64,000 nucleotides of DNA, taken from positions 13,136,995 to 13,200,994 of the forward strand of contig NC_067132.1 of the NCBI RefSeq assembly GCF_021347895.1, in the 5' to 3' direction. A program made the translations under genes and the position numbers. This document shows, in pieces, positions 25,311 through 36,465 of this stretch. The notes under the pieces are model-generated. The model was not told where the DNA came from, ran no database searches, and worked only from the letters and a program-made list of their open reading frames with translations. Source of the stretch: Acanthochromis polyacanthus (lineage: Eukaryota; Chordata; Actinopteri; Pomacentridae). How positions within the stretch are numbered: position 1 is the stretch's first letter; each line of letters starts with the position of its first letter.

Positions 25311-27159
25311 GTATTATCTATATTATCAGCATCTATAACCTGTAGACCTGAGGGGGACTGAGGAGTTCATTAATAAGTGGCCTCTACTTGTATCATACTC
25401 TGTAATTTCTCTTGATACTCCAGATGAGGATGTTCTTGACGCTCCAAAAGTGCAGCTGCATAAATTATATCCAATTTACTCCTAATGACTCTGTGGCCTC
25501 ATTAAATTGGGGCAGGACACAGACGAATAAGGACCTCACTGCACTGTCTAAATGAAACGACTTCACTCTGAACTTCAAAGAGCCCAAAGACTCGGATAAA
25601 GTTTTCATTAAGCTACCTGGAAGAGAACTGCGGCTTTTTTTCCCGCTCACAGACCTCTGGAGATACAAAGACAGTCACAAATCTCTTGAGGTAAACGTGT
25701 TTTGCCTATAAGCGTGGAGTGAGAGAATCATCGAAGAAAGAAGAGTGAAGTCTGACCTAAAATCATTTTGAGATGATGAAATGAATAAGGCTGCTTGTCA
25801 ACTCCCTTTCTTTCCAATGAAAGATTATTTTTATATGAATCATTTCACAAGAATCGTTGTCGAGGATTACTGAAAATATATGTATTCGTTGCATCTATAA
25901 TGGACATTTTCCAACTTATATTAGCCTTTACTTACTGTACGGAGAGTGTAGAATCTGATCTGACTGATGCTGAAACACCATCTCCAGGAAGACAGATTCA
26001 TTCGTTGTAATTCCACAGCTGGGATGACTCTCATCTATGGACACTTGGAGAGTTTCCTAGTCAGGCATCAACAAGTCTTTTTACAGCAAGTTTTCCTCCT
26101 TTAGGCCAGTTCATGATCTCTGTGTCCATGAACAAGGGTATGCATGAGATTAATTCGATCCACCCAAATTCTCTCTGCGGATGTTCGCATGTTGACCAAA
26201 ATATGTGATCAACTTTGGAAATGTTTTGATGTGGAATAATTACAACGACATGGTCCTACAGTGTAATCTGTAACCAGGTGTTATATCCCGAGTGTTTTTC
26301 TGTGTTAGATATGAGGCAGACCAATGCATACTTATTGTAGTATGAGTAGAATCGTGTGCAAATCTCTTCATTTTTGAAATCTGCATTGGTCTGCGCTCAT
26401 GGATGCAGAGAGCATGAATTGGCCCTCAGTCGGCAGCAGAGCGTCTTGTACTTATCTCTGTGTCAGTGCACATTCATTTGTATGGATATGGCAGTCCATC
26501 ACCATTGGATTTAGTTTCCTCAGAAAAGCCAGCCTAAATAGATCTCTGTGCGATGATGAATATGGCAATCATTAGCTCACACAGCAAGTGTCCTGGATGG
26601 AAATCCTTAATCTAGTTAGCAAAATGTGTTTCCTGTTGGTCAGACTTGAAAACAAACATTTAAAATGATTTCTGTAAAAGTCCTCTTTCTTTGGATAGCT
26701 GTGGAGAGCCCATGCTACATCGCCCTGCTAAACATTGTTGATTTCACTGAATCTGTACAACAGTGGTGAAGAGTGCAAAGTTAGAGTGACACTTACAGCC
26801 ATTCATTTGTAATACATCAGGTTGAGATAAACCAGAATTCTCATCCTGTCTCGTCATGAATGGATGATGGTCATAAAACTGTTTTGAACAAATCATGACC
26901 TGATAATTGCGCAGGATGAAACAGTAAAGTTAATACAGTTCAGACAGGACATTTTGACAGATATAAGCATTTATTTTGGAATGACATCCATTTGTGTTTG
27001 GCAGCGACTCTGCTCAAGTGATGCTACGAACAATCTGAGCAAGCTGGACACAGACAGTCCCTGAGATCACAAAAACCCCAGCAGAGCCAGAGATTCTCAA
27101 CATTTAAATGAATGCAGTGAATACAGAAACAAGGAGACCAAATGTCTGTCAGCTTTTAA
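25311..27159. other. No recognisable feature
   Basis: No supported gene, RNA or transposon end. Confidence 0.5.
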
Positions 27160-27300
27160 ACCTCACAGAGGTTTAAAGGCTGAGGCAGCACCAACCACCA
27201 CCAGAACTGAAGAAGCCTCTTGGATGAGAGGTGAAATGTCTTCAAGGAACTTTCTTAAAGTCCAGTGGATTGATTTAAACAACTTTGGATAAGGAGACCA
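27160..27300. repeat. Short dispersed repeat fragment
   Basis: Contains AACTGAAGAAGCCTCTTGGA, TGAGAGGTGAAATGTCTTCA and AAGTCCAGTGGATTGATTTA, a combination very common in fish genomes (from memory) as a short dispersed fragment. The element of origin is not determined. Confidence 0.45.
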
Positions 27301-28059
27301 AATCAAATGGTCGTCATTACACAAAGTCCAGTTTATATAGTTTTGACATACAAGAACAATCTGTGTTCTACAGACCCACAAACTATAAGAAACATCGATT
27401 CCCTTAATTCTTTCTTCCTCTACATATTAGAAAGTGTGTCTCTGAATGAGCAGTTCAGGTTTGCAGCCTGTAGAAATGTCACAACGAGATGTGCACTGCT
27501 CCATTCCAGCTCCTTGTCCTCTTCCACTAACTGAACAGAGTAGATGCAGAGGTGTGCTGCAGCCCTCTTTGTAAAATTATGAGTTATGAAACTGAACTTT
27601 TAAAAAGGAGGAAGTTGGGGAGGAGGGGGAGCAACCCAAGATTCCCCAACAACCCAAGGTGTCCAAGGTCCCCTACCAACCCATGGTTCTCCAGCGACCC
27701 CAGGTACCCAAGTACCAGCTCCAGAGACCTCAGTTGGTACACTGTCCATTCAAGAAGCCAGGCTACCAGCTATGTAGCAGCTATGTGGTGAGCATGGAGT
27801 GGACAGAATGAGTGAACGCTACCTCGGTTGTGAAGCATGCTAAGTGAGTGGACCAGACTTCGTAGAAAATGACTGGACCTAAAAGGGCCTTGTGACATCC
27901 TGCCTGGCTCCATGCCTGTATGAACTCGTGTGAAGTGCCATTTAATCTCGAAAGATACATGGATGTCTGTACCAAACTTCACGGAAACAAATTCAGTCAT
28001 TGTAGCCTAGCAACTGTTAGATGGATAGGCTCCCTGCTGGTGATGAAGACATCAGAACA
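27301..28059. other. No gene; small imperfect CCCAAGG-type tandem region
   Basis: At about 27629-27725 imperfect CCCAAG/CCAACCCA units repeat (AACCCAAGATTCCCC, AACCCAAGGTGTCC, AACCCATGGTTCTCC). This creates a proline-rich frame that is not credible as a gene. Confidence 0.4.
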
Positions 28060-28215
28060 TCACTTAAATCATCGCGAATCATCTTCTGGGAATCATCAAT
28101 ACTTGTACAAAATGTCATGGCCACTAATCTTACGGTTGTAGTGAAAATTTTCAGTGCCAAACTGATAGACTAACAGACAACAGACCAACAGACAATGCTA
28201 TTACTAGAACCGCCC
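28060..28215. repeat. Short dispersed repeat fragment
   Basis: CATCTTCTGGGAATCATCAA, ACAAAATGTCATGGCCA and a terminal GACTAACAGACAACAGACCA run resemble a common fish repeat of the form 'GGGAACCATGAATGT..AAATTTCATGGCAATCC..GACCGACAGACC'. It is degenerate and unclassified. Confidence 0.4.
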
Positions 28216-30112
28216 TACTACTGTGGTTGAAAATAGTAAAAGTGAAGAAACACCAGGAATACAAACGGTTTTCAGTCACACGTGACCACAGCCTCCTTCA
28301 CTGCTCTGAACAGTCTTTTGTCGTTAAATTTAAATTCTTTTGTGAAAAGAAAGAAGGAAGCTAATTAGTTCTTGAAAGATCTTTGTGTGTACGTGTCTAT
28401 TTGGCATGTGACATGTTGGAAGTAGCTGCAGATCAAAGAGAAAATCAGTACATCAGGGGAGGACTTGGCATGGTTGTGTATGTCTGTCTGTCCGTTTTAA
28501 TTAAAAACTGAAAAGGCAATTTTAAGAAAGCGTTGCTACAGTGAACGATTTAAAGCTTCATAGACTTCAAACACTTCATTAGTGGAAGCGCGGAAGCAAA
28601 AGTGCTGCAGAGACGGAAATAGATGTTGGAGGTGCTGCCAGTCAACATCTTAGCATAATTACAGCGATTTTAAAAGTGCTCGTTTTGAATTTGACCATCT
28701 GATCGTAATGTTAAAAGCCACTGGTGCATAACCAGAGATCACCTCTTATATTCTGCTCATTTTATGTCTGCTGGGTACACTGTGGTCATTTTCAGTCCAT
28801 ATTTAATAGGACATCACTGAAGACTGTGTGTGACTTGGGCTCACTTCATACATTCATCAATGGGCATATATACCTATACCTATCTCTACTGCCATAATTA
28901 TAATTATTAATCACAAGAAAGCTCAGAAAAGTTGCTTTTTGGTTCATGAGTAACACTTGAAATCAGGCTTTCACCTCTTTTTGACACTTCCTGCTGCTTT
29001 GGAAGAAGATATATGCTGCTTTGGTTTGGTCAGTCATCCATTTATCATTTCTGCTAACCTTGGGGAAGCTTTTGGAGATAAAGCAGGAGAGAGCAGCGAT
29101 AACATTCACGTTTGTCCTGCTAACTGAAGCCACTCCTGCAGACCTCAATTTGAAAATATGAGATGCAGCCAGATGTGAAGACTGAGGTGCAGGCAGACTA
29201 TTGAGCTGACTGAGTTGGTGAAAAATAGTTTAATATTAAAGCTTTCAGTAATAATACTGTAAATATATGACTATTGCATAGGAATATTGTGTGTTTCTTG
29301 AGGGTAAGAACTAGCACACTTTATAGTACTGCTTACATCAACATGTGATCTTTATATTCCATCTGGATAAGGAACTTCCGATATCAGCCAGGTGTAAATA
29401 ACAATCCCAGCAGTGTGAGTGCAAGAAAATAATCCGCTCACCATGGTGAAAGGTCACTATGTCTCTGCCTCCTCAGATCAACCTAAACAAGCCTGAAAGA
29501 GAACAAAATCAAGACAAACTGAGTGGTGTTTTTTTTTTTTGGTAAAAGGGTTCCTAACTGAGTGAAAAAAATCCCAGAAGTACCAAAGTGTCAAACCTGA
29601 GAAAAGCTGATTGAATTCTCTACATCCTAAGAGACGCTTCCTTTCTTATTTTCTTTATCATGGGAGACACTGAACAAAAGAGAAGGACATAATACTACTC
29701 CAGTTTCTTTCAGCAGCAACATCCAAAGCAACGCACCATTCATCTCAGTCAATAGAACGTGTATTGCGGCATTATTTTGTAAGTGATGTTGAGTTCATTG
29801 TGCTGTGGTTGTCTCTTCTGACGTCTTCAGGAATTTCACATCTGTCATTGTTATTTTCCATCAAGGTCAAGGAAAAGTGTCCACCCAGAACCATGCTGAA
29901 CCCCCATATCTAACTCTAAGACCAGGTGCAGTGGTAAAGATAAAGAGATGAGATGTTATTACATAGATTGCATATTAAAATCAGGTGTAAATGTCTCTGC
30001 TTTTCGAACTTGTGTTTCCTAAATATAACAAGAAGCTTATTTAGTCCAGATAGTCTTTATACTGCAATGTATTTTTTGCTTATTCATACCACATGTGGTT
30101 TTATGTTGCACA
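28216..30112. other. No recognisable feature
   Basis: Unassigned AT-rich sequence with only short open frames. Confidence 0.5.
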
Positions 30113-30114
30113 TA

Positions 30115-30664
30115 CACTCAACAAAAATATAAATGCAACACTTTTGTTTTTGCTCCCACTTTTTATGAGATGAACTCAAAGATCTAAAACTTTTTCCACA
30201 TACAAAATATCACCATTTCTCTCAAATATTGTTCACAAATCTGTCTAAATCTGTGATAGTGAGCACTTCTCCTTTGCTGAGATAATCCATCCCACCTCAC
30301 AGGTGTTCCATATCAAGATGCTGATTAGACACCATGATTAGTGCACAGGTGTGCCTTAGACTGCCCTCAAATCTTGCGACATCTGTGGCACTGTGCTGTG
30401 TGATAAAACTGCACCTTTCAGTTTGGTATTTTATTGTTTATTCATGATGTCTAATCAGCATCTTGATATGGCACACCTGTGAGGTGGGATGGATTATCTC
30501 AGCAAAGGAGAGGTGCTCACTATCACAGATTTAGACAGATTTGTGAACAATATTTAAGAGAAATGGCGATATTGTGTATGTGGAAAAAGTTTTACATCTT
30601 TGAGTTCATCTCATAAAAAATAGGAGCAAAAACAAAGAAGTTGCATTTATATTTTTGTTGAGTG
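30115..30664. mobile_element. Non-autonomous Tc1 derivative with ~215-bp inverted repeats
   Basis: Starts CACTCAACAAAAATATAAAT after TA (30113-30114) and ends ATATTTTTGTTGAGTG before TG, a mutated TA. The two arms, about 30115-30330 and 30450-30664, are inverted copies with shared blocks such as TGAGATGAACTCAAAGAT and GATAATCCATCCCACCTCAC. The centre keeps only about 120 bp with CTTGCGACATCTGTGGCACT, which corresponds to the transposase start region of the related copy at 58090-59319. It has no coding capacity and is a clear internal-deletion derivative. Confidence 0.88.
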
Positions 30665-30666
30665 TG

Positions 30667-33600
30667 CATGCCCTGTGTAAAACTTTCAGTATCAGTCATG
30701 TCTGATTTATCATACTAATCTAACTGCAGGGCTGTTCAATCAATGCAGACTGATGTGGATATTATGGGATGCTGTTCCAAACAAATTAACGAAGCAGGAA
30801 GAAGGCTATGAGATAACATCCAACTTACTGCTGTGCACAATTTGTTGTCTGGTCCCCTGTAGGAGGGGAAATGCATTTGCTTATTGTGCATGTTCAATAA
30901 GAGGATCGATATCAGTTTACATGCCTGAGAGTTCTAGAAGCTCTCACCTCGTTCCTCAGACACAGTTTGCTGGTCTTCTTCCCTTGTTTTCTTCAGTCGC
31001 ATTGTCTGCTGCTTTGATGGTGCTTGGAGCATTAGTGTACTCTGCTGGATGTAGCTGCTCCATTGAGCCCGCAAGCTTCTTCACCAGCTGCTTTCTGAAT
31101 TCTTTATGAGACTCAGTCTTCAGTGACGCATGAAAAAACGCAAAAAAACATCTCAAACCTTCCACATCAGAAGGTGTATATATATCGTACCTGCTAATGG
31201 TGTTGGCAGCTGAACCCTGACCCAAACCCTCAGGGCTGACCAGAGCAGATCTGTATAGAACACATCAATACTGGAACTACTGTGGATAGTTGTCATTCTC
31301 ACAAGGTCTTTGATAAATCTTGCATTGACTTGCATGAGACCCGAAACAGTGAGATGAAAGTAAAGGAAGGAACAGAGCTGTAGCACTTTCTAAAGGACAG
31401 TTTTTTAATCAGCTTGCATGTTTCCGATGGACTTGTATGAAGTTTGAGCAGCTGCAACGGGACAACAGTTATCAGGAGATCGAGGGAACATACAGGAGGA
31501 AGATGACTTTCTCTGGTGATCTACCTTCATATTACTGTCTGGGTCACTGTCTCTGTAGACATATGAATATTATACAGGTTAAAGACAACAAAGAAACCAA
31601 AACACACCTGTCCATTGGAAATCTTCATGCAGTTTCTGTGTAGCAGCACTGTCACGCAGACACATTTAAATAGTAATATCGACCCTTTTCTGTCATTCTA
31701 ATATGACAGAAAAGAGTGAAGGGTACTACAAATTTATCCCAACAAAAGCATTAAATTAACTCAAAACAAATAAAAAATATCTTGAGATCTGGCAGCCTCA
31801 GAAGTGAGTGTGTGGGTGAACTGTGTGACGCTAGCTATGCTGAATGGCACAAAGCAAACAAAGAGTTGCAGTAGAGACGAGCTGCATGCACACTGATGAT
31901 GGACAGGGAAGTAAAGAGGGAAATCACCAAGCCTGGCCGACTTCAAGTGTCCTGATGGTCTGCCTTTGCAGATTAGAAATGAAATGTATCGCAGCCCCAA
32001 GGACAATGTGCAGAATGTGAAAATAAACCAAGGCAACCAAACTCGGCTACATTCATAACCAAAGTGCCTTTCTGGAGAGCAATAGGAGAGGTTGGACAGT
32101 TCATTCCATCTCAGCGAATAGTCCACCTAGGAAGCAATTTAAGAATAGCTCTCTATGGGAAGCAACATTTGCTGTCTGTGCTTTATTATGTGAAAGGATG
32201 AACCACCTGAACTCAGCACAGAACATGAGGAGCACTGGATAAATATCTATCCGTAATCATGCCCTTGGAAATTGTTGTGCTGTAGCAGCAATTCACATAA
32301 ATCACAAAAACACATGTATTATAAAATTACAGAACAAACTGAGTTGCACAAGAAATGAAACCACCAAGTAGCCTGTTCAGTCAGCAGCCACAGTTTTAGA
32401 GCTCCAGTTCTACCTGTAGTGCTAGTCTTGTAGTAGTTGTTTGTACTCAGTGACTCTGTTTGAGCTAAACTCTGAAGTGTTCTATCGACGGAAGTTGAAT
32501 TCTTGTAATGTATTTTATTTATTCTTGCAAAATATTACAACTTTAACATTTTTGAGTATAGAAGGTAATTCTGAGCTTTTGATTGTTAAAGTAATTCAGA
32601 TTTTAATCAGTGAATTCAAGACACACATTTTGGCCCAAACAACAGCAGCAATGACTAAAAAATGGACATTTTCAGCTGTTGTAGTATCGCCCAACATCCT
32701 CCCAAATTGTCCAGGGATGGAGATAGACCAGTCTGTGTGTGTGTGGATCTTGGATGTAATTTCAACAGTCTTTGTCCAAAGCTCATTGGCAATCTGTATA
32801 TAACGTCTGCAGCGTCTCGGCTCAGAAAACACTTACATTTGCTGATTATTTGTCCCACAGGATGAAGAAATCCATTTACTGGAGAGCTGATAAATAATCG
32901 CTAATGCAATTAAATGCAAAGCCGTTTGAGAAACAACACGGAAGCACTCAGCGTAGAAGCTTGATATGCAGATTGGATCAAAAGTTTATGTAGAAATACC
33001 TCTGTAGTTGTAAAGGCACAGGTGAATTACTTGACTTTGATTCCTTGTTGTGACTGGATAACTTCGATTAGAGAGCAACCGACAGATTTATGCTCCTTTT
33101 CTAAAATCTCAATCTTTGAAAATTGGAAATGACAAAGAAGCAGTCTTGTATGACTGCAGACCGACTGCAAGAGAATGACTGTCATCACTCAAAACTCAAT
33201 AGAAGATGAGAGAATCGACAAATGCTGCTGAAAAGAGAGGACAAAAATAAATGCCGACAGGTTTTTACTGTCCCTGCATGTACGGTGTTTCCAAGACATG
33301 ACACTCATTTCTTCTATCCTAAACCCAGCCAGATATCAAGGCTTCGTATTAAAATTTCAGAATGAATGTGAAGGTTTTTGGGGGACCACCACCCACCCAC
33401 ACACACAAAAATCAATAATAAATACTTTTAAACTCTCAATATGTCATGTTGGAGATGCTGTTCGCTCTGCAGCCTGACAAGACAGTCCTCTGCTTTAACT
33501 GCCCTCCTTTCTTTGAAAAGTACTTTTTAGCAAAGCAAAGCTAAGAAATACACAACTATGGAAGCTGTTCTGCCACAACCACCATGTCTTATACAGTAGT

Positions 33601-33756
33601 TTGCTGAATCTGAGGGAGCGTCTTGACAAACGTCTAAATCCGGCAGTTGCCGTTTTGGGTTTTCAAATAATCATGAGTTACAACATGTGCAGCAGCTGCA
33701 TACAAGCTGAAACTCATTGTTGTCCCATGTATGTAAACATACATGCCAATGTTGTC
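30667..33756. other. No recognisable gene
   Basis: Overlapping frames on both strands near 30750-31225 show no convincing domain. A minus-strand run there (HKEFRKQLVKKLAGSM) faintly resembles a piggyBac C-terminal stretch but has no supporting motif, so it is not called. Confidence 0.4.
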
Positions 33757-33793
33757 ATGCCTGGGGGGGGGGTTGGAGAACCCAGGTGCAGAC
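33757..33793. repeat. Left piece of an interrupted retroelement-like repeat
   Basis: GTCATGCCTGGGGGGGGG..GAGAACCCAGGTGCAGAC. Joined to the sequence after 35978 (ATGACAGACAGGCAACTGGG) it reads as a continuous repeat common in fish genomes. GTGCAGAC (33786-33793) is duplicated at 35971-35978. Confidence 0.55.
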
Positions 33794-34190
33794 TAGGGCT
33801 GCAACTAACGACGCGTCGACTAATCGTCTGAGCACGATACGTCATCAAAAGTGGAAGTGAGTGCGCAACGCAACAGAAATCAGCGTCCGACTGCAGCGCG
33901 GAAGACGGACGGACGTCGGCGCTGCATCGTGCATGTATTACGTATGCACGATGCAGTGCGGATGTCCGCGTTTAGATACAGCTGTATAGTAAACGCTGAC
34001 ATCCGTGTTTACGATAGATCGCGGATGTCCACGCTGTATCGTGCATACACAATATATGCACGATGGAGTGCCAATGTCCGTCCGTGTTCCGCGCTCCAAT
34101 CGGACGGTGATTTCTGTTGCATTGCGCGCTCACTTCCACTTTTGATGACGCATCGTGCTCAGACGATTAGTAGACACGTCATTAGCCCGT
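33794..34190. mobile_element. CpG-rich hairpin-forming MITE-like block
   Basis: Left arm TAGGGCTGCAACTAACGACG, continuing through GACTAATCGTCTGAGCACGA and CATCAAAAGTGGAAGTGAG. It is mirrored on the right by CTCACTTCCACTTTTGATGA, TCGTGCTCAGACGATTAG and an abbreviated CATTAGCCC. Between the roughly 110-bp arms are further short hairpins (GCATCGTGCAT with ATGCACGATGC). CpG density is far above the surrounding sequence. It has no coding capacity. The right terminus is shortened relative to the left. Confidence 0.7.
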
Positions 34191-34317
34191 TAAAGTCCAA
34201 ACCATTAAATAATTGACAGAAAATTCCAATTCTTTGAACTTGGTGCCTTTATTGGTCCCTCATGACAAACAAAAAAAAAAAATTCAAATATCATTTTCCA
34301 TTTATGAGTTTCAATTT

Positions 34318-34333
34318 GTATCATATTTGATAC
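34318..34333. repeat. 16-bp palindromic motif, copy 1
   Basis: GTATCATATTTGATAC. Two near-identical copies occur at 35594 and 35944. They probably belong to the piggyBac-type element as subterminal sites (inference). Confidence 0.6.
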
Positions 34334-34540
34334 ATCAGGTCACAATGCTCAACGATTGCTTTTTCCCTGAACATACAAAAACATAATAAATCACAAACAA
34401 TTCCAACAAATTAGTATTTCCAAACATAAAAAGTGCTACCATTATGCAAAGTTAGAAATCTACCAATGGAACTGGTTGGGTAGAAGCCTGGAAAACATAA
34501 CGTTTCAGTTATTTGTACTCATTTTGCTGTTCACAACCTT

Positions 34541-35302
34541 TTTACTTTGCATGGTGGTAGGCTTGAAAACAGTTTCTCTCCTTGTTCAAGCAAAGATGCA
34601 CTTTGCATTTCTGACAGAACACATGGGTAAAGTAGCCTGTGCACTTCTTGCATCTCTGTCGGGTTTCCCATGTTGGAAAATGATCCAGGCCATCCTTTCT
34701 CACATCAGGGGGGACCTCAGTGGTTTTCCTCTTTCGGGGAGGGGTTGGTGTTGCTTCTGGAGAGGACATTGGTCTGCCACACCTTTTGACCTTTCCTGCA
34801 CTTATGAACAGAAGCCTGAAACCGTTGCAGAGGCAGGGGCTTCTGCCCGGGCTGCAGTTTCTCCAGGTCTCTTCTGTAACGGATCCATGCATTGATTACT
34901 ACAAAATCTTTAAAATACATATATAGTGTCCAGTCAAGCCTCTCTTCAGAGTCTTCCTCAACACATTCCACAAACTCAACAGATGGAGGTTCAAACTGTT
35001 TTCTTTTCCACTGATACAGCTTCCTTTTCATGTTACCCCTTGCCGACTGCTTCAGTGTTGTGGCCGTTGATTTTGTTGCCTTCTGGGACTTCTGGGCTTT
35101 CATCATCATCACTACTATCTGGGTTTTCCTCCTCATCATCGTCACTGCTATCTGGGTTTTCCCCAATCTTTGCAGTAGGAGTCCATTCCTCGTCCTCCAC
35201 GTCATCGTCATCATCATCTCCTTCCTGTAGCTGCTCCATGTCGCTTGAATTCCCGTCCATGATCATTTTGAGAGCATCTTCAACAGTGTATTTTTTTGCC
35301 AT
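34541..35302 (-). pseudogene. piggyBac-type transposase pseudogene lacking catalytic core
   Basis: Minus strand. ATG 35300-35302 begins MAKKYTVEDALKMIMDGNSS, followed by a long Asp/Glu/Ser-rich stretch typical of piggyBac N-termini. In a second frame comes KRKLYQWKRKQFEPPSVEFV, then directly DWTLYMYFKDFVVINAWIRY, which belongs near the C-terminus. A third frame gives the cysteine-rich end: TRQRCKKCTGYFTHVFCQKC, then HLCLNKERNCFQAYH. The central DDE-type domain, normally several hundred residues, is missing between the acidic and C-terminal parts, and at least two frameshifts are needed. It is a defective relative of PGBD-like genes and not functional. Confidence 0.75.
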
Positions 35303-35726
35303 CTAAAAACAGACATGCACATAAAAAAAGATTGTGATTTTATTTGAATCGGTAGTTTTTAGTGAAAAACAGTAAGCAAAAAAAGTTACAAGAAATTGTA
35401 TCATGGCGACACCAAACTAGTCATCAATCATGATAATACAGCAAGTTACATATCTATTTACTCTAAATGTACCAAATTACGTAATTTAAAAATAAAAAAA
35501 AGACTGTATGCTCCTTGATGTTTTATATAATGCATGAAATACAAGAAAATGACAGTTGACTGTTTTAGTGTTTGATGACCTTATATACCTGCTGTATCAA
35601 ATTTGATACGCCATTTTCAACACGGTTTTACTAAAACATATACAATGAAATTTTAAGTTTTTTCACATTGTATGAACCCAGTAGCTGTTCCTATTGATGT
35701 TTAAGAAAAAAATATGTTTTTCTTAC
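35303..35726 (-). other. Probable 5' intron of the piggyBac pseudogene
   Basis: On the minus strand, GGTTAAG is followed by GTAAGA (donor at 35721-35726). The bases just before the ATG are CTGTTTTTAG (acceptor ending at 35303). This fits a non-coding first exon spliced directly onto the start codon. It also contains a GTATCAAATTTGATAC palindrome (35594-35609). Inferred from splice consensus only. Confidence 0.4.
35594..35609. repeat. 16-bp palindromic motif, copy 2
   Basis: GTATCAAATTTGATAC, a perfect palindrome. See copies at 34318 and 35944. Confidence 0.6.
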
Positions 35727-35943
35727 CTTAACCTTTTCAAACTTGGCAAAGTTCTTCTTGAAAATTCACACGTGACCAGTTCCTGAGCCATGGCAATCTT
35801 GAAGTGTCACTGGAAGGACCACTGATGAGTGACTGACTACCCCCTGTTGGTTTATCTGTGCACTGCATGTATCTGATTGTATACAACAGGTTTTTTAGGC
35901 AAAAAAATACCACACTGCTCATGTGGAGGGCTGACAAACTCAT

Positions 35944-35959
35944 GTATCAAATATGATAC
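35944..35959. repeat. 16-bp palindromic motif, copy 3
   Basis: GTATCAAATATGATAC, lying 11 bp inside the right end of the composite insertion. Its position suggests a terminal binding site. Confidence 0.6.
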
Positions 35960-35978
35960 ATTTGGCGCTAGTGCAGAC

Positions 35979-36465
35979 ATGACAGACAGGCAACTGGGCA
36001 TAATGAAAAATGTATTAATCAAACTTCAATAAAACAGAAAACGGGACTGAAGTGACAAAACAGAAACTAAACTGTGGCAAACAACAGTGCTACAGAAAGA
36101 TACACACTCACGGGGGAACTAATAAGTCCAACTGAGTCCAAAAGGGAGTAATCCACAAAGGGGCGAAAAAACAAGGGGATCCATGAAGCTGATATAGTCC
36201 AGAGGTAAAGGGAAGGCGGGGAAGCGGAGTCTGTGGCGACGTGAGTGTCCAACAACGAGCCAGCAAAGATTGAGGAGAAAGGGCAGAGCTTAAATAGCAG
36301 AGGAGGGCACCAGGTGAATGGAATTGAGCTGATTACAGCAGCTGACAGCAATCAGTTGACAGGGTGCAGCAGACAGGGGGAGCCAGAGGAACAAGACAAG
36401 TAGGGAGGAAAAAAGGGAAAAGGACAAAAGGGCAGAAACTGGGGCAGAATCCTAACAAATGTAGT
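35979..36465. repeat. Right piece of the interrupted retroelement-like repeat
   Basis: Runs from ATGACAGACAGGCAACTGGG through AGCTTAAATAGCAGAGGAGG and GGTGAATGGAATTGAGCTGA to GGGGCAGAATCCTAAC. It resembles a fish repeat often seen with LTR-type retroelements (memory only). No frame survives. Together with 33757-33793 it totals about 525 bp. Confidence 0.5.

Larger units (their letters stand above)
33794..35970. mobile_element. Composite insertion flanked by perfect 8-bp duplication GTGCAGAC
   Basis: The flanks (33786-33793 and 35971-35978) are an exact 8-bp direct repeat, the length made by hAT elements. The outer ends are TAGGGCTGC on the left and GGCGCTA on the right, whose complement begins TAGCGCC; both fit hAT-type YARNG ends. 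The interior is a GC-rich hairpin block (33794-34190) followed by a defective piggyBac-type element (about 34190-35960). Whether one hAT insertion was later invaded near its right end, or two elements landed in succession, is not settled. Confidence 0.6.

Noticed and set aside
30753..31225. Overlapping frames on both strands, one with HKEFRKQLVKKLAGSM
   Set aside because: Faint resemblance to a piggyBac C-terminal stretch, but no cysteine-rich domain, catalytic block, terminal repeats or TTAA pair were found.
34926..35306. Serine-rich plus-strand frame of 126 codons
   Set aside because: Antisense of the acidic GAT/GAA-rich N-terminus of the piggyBac pseudogene on the minus strand.
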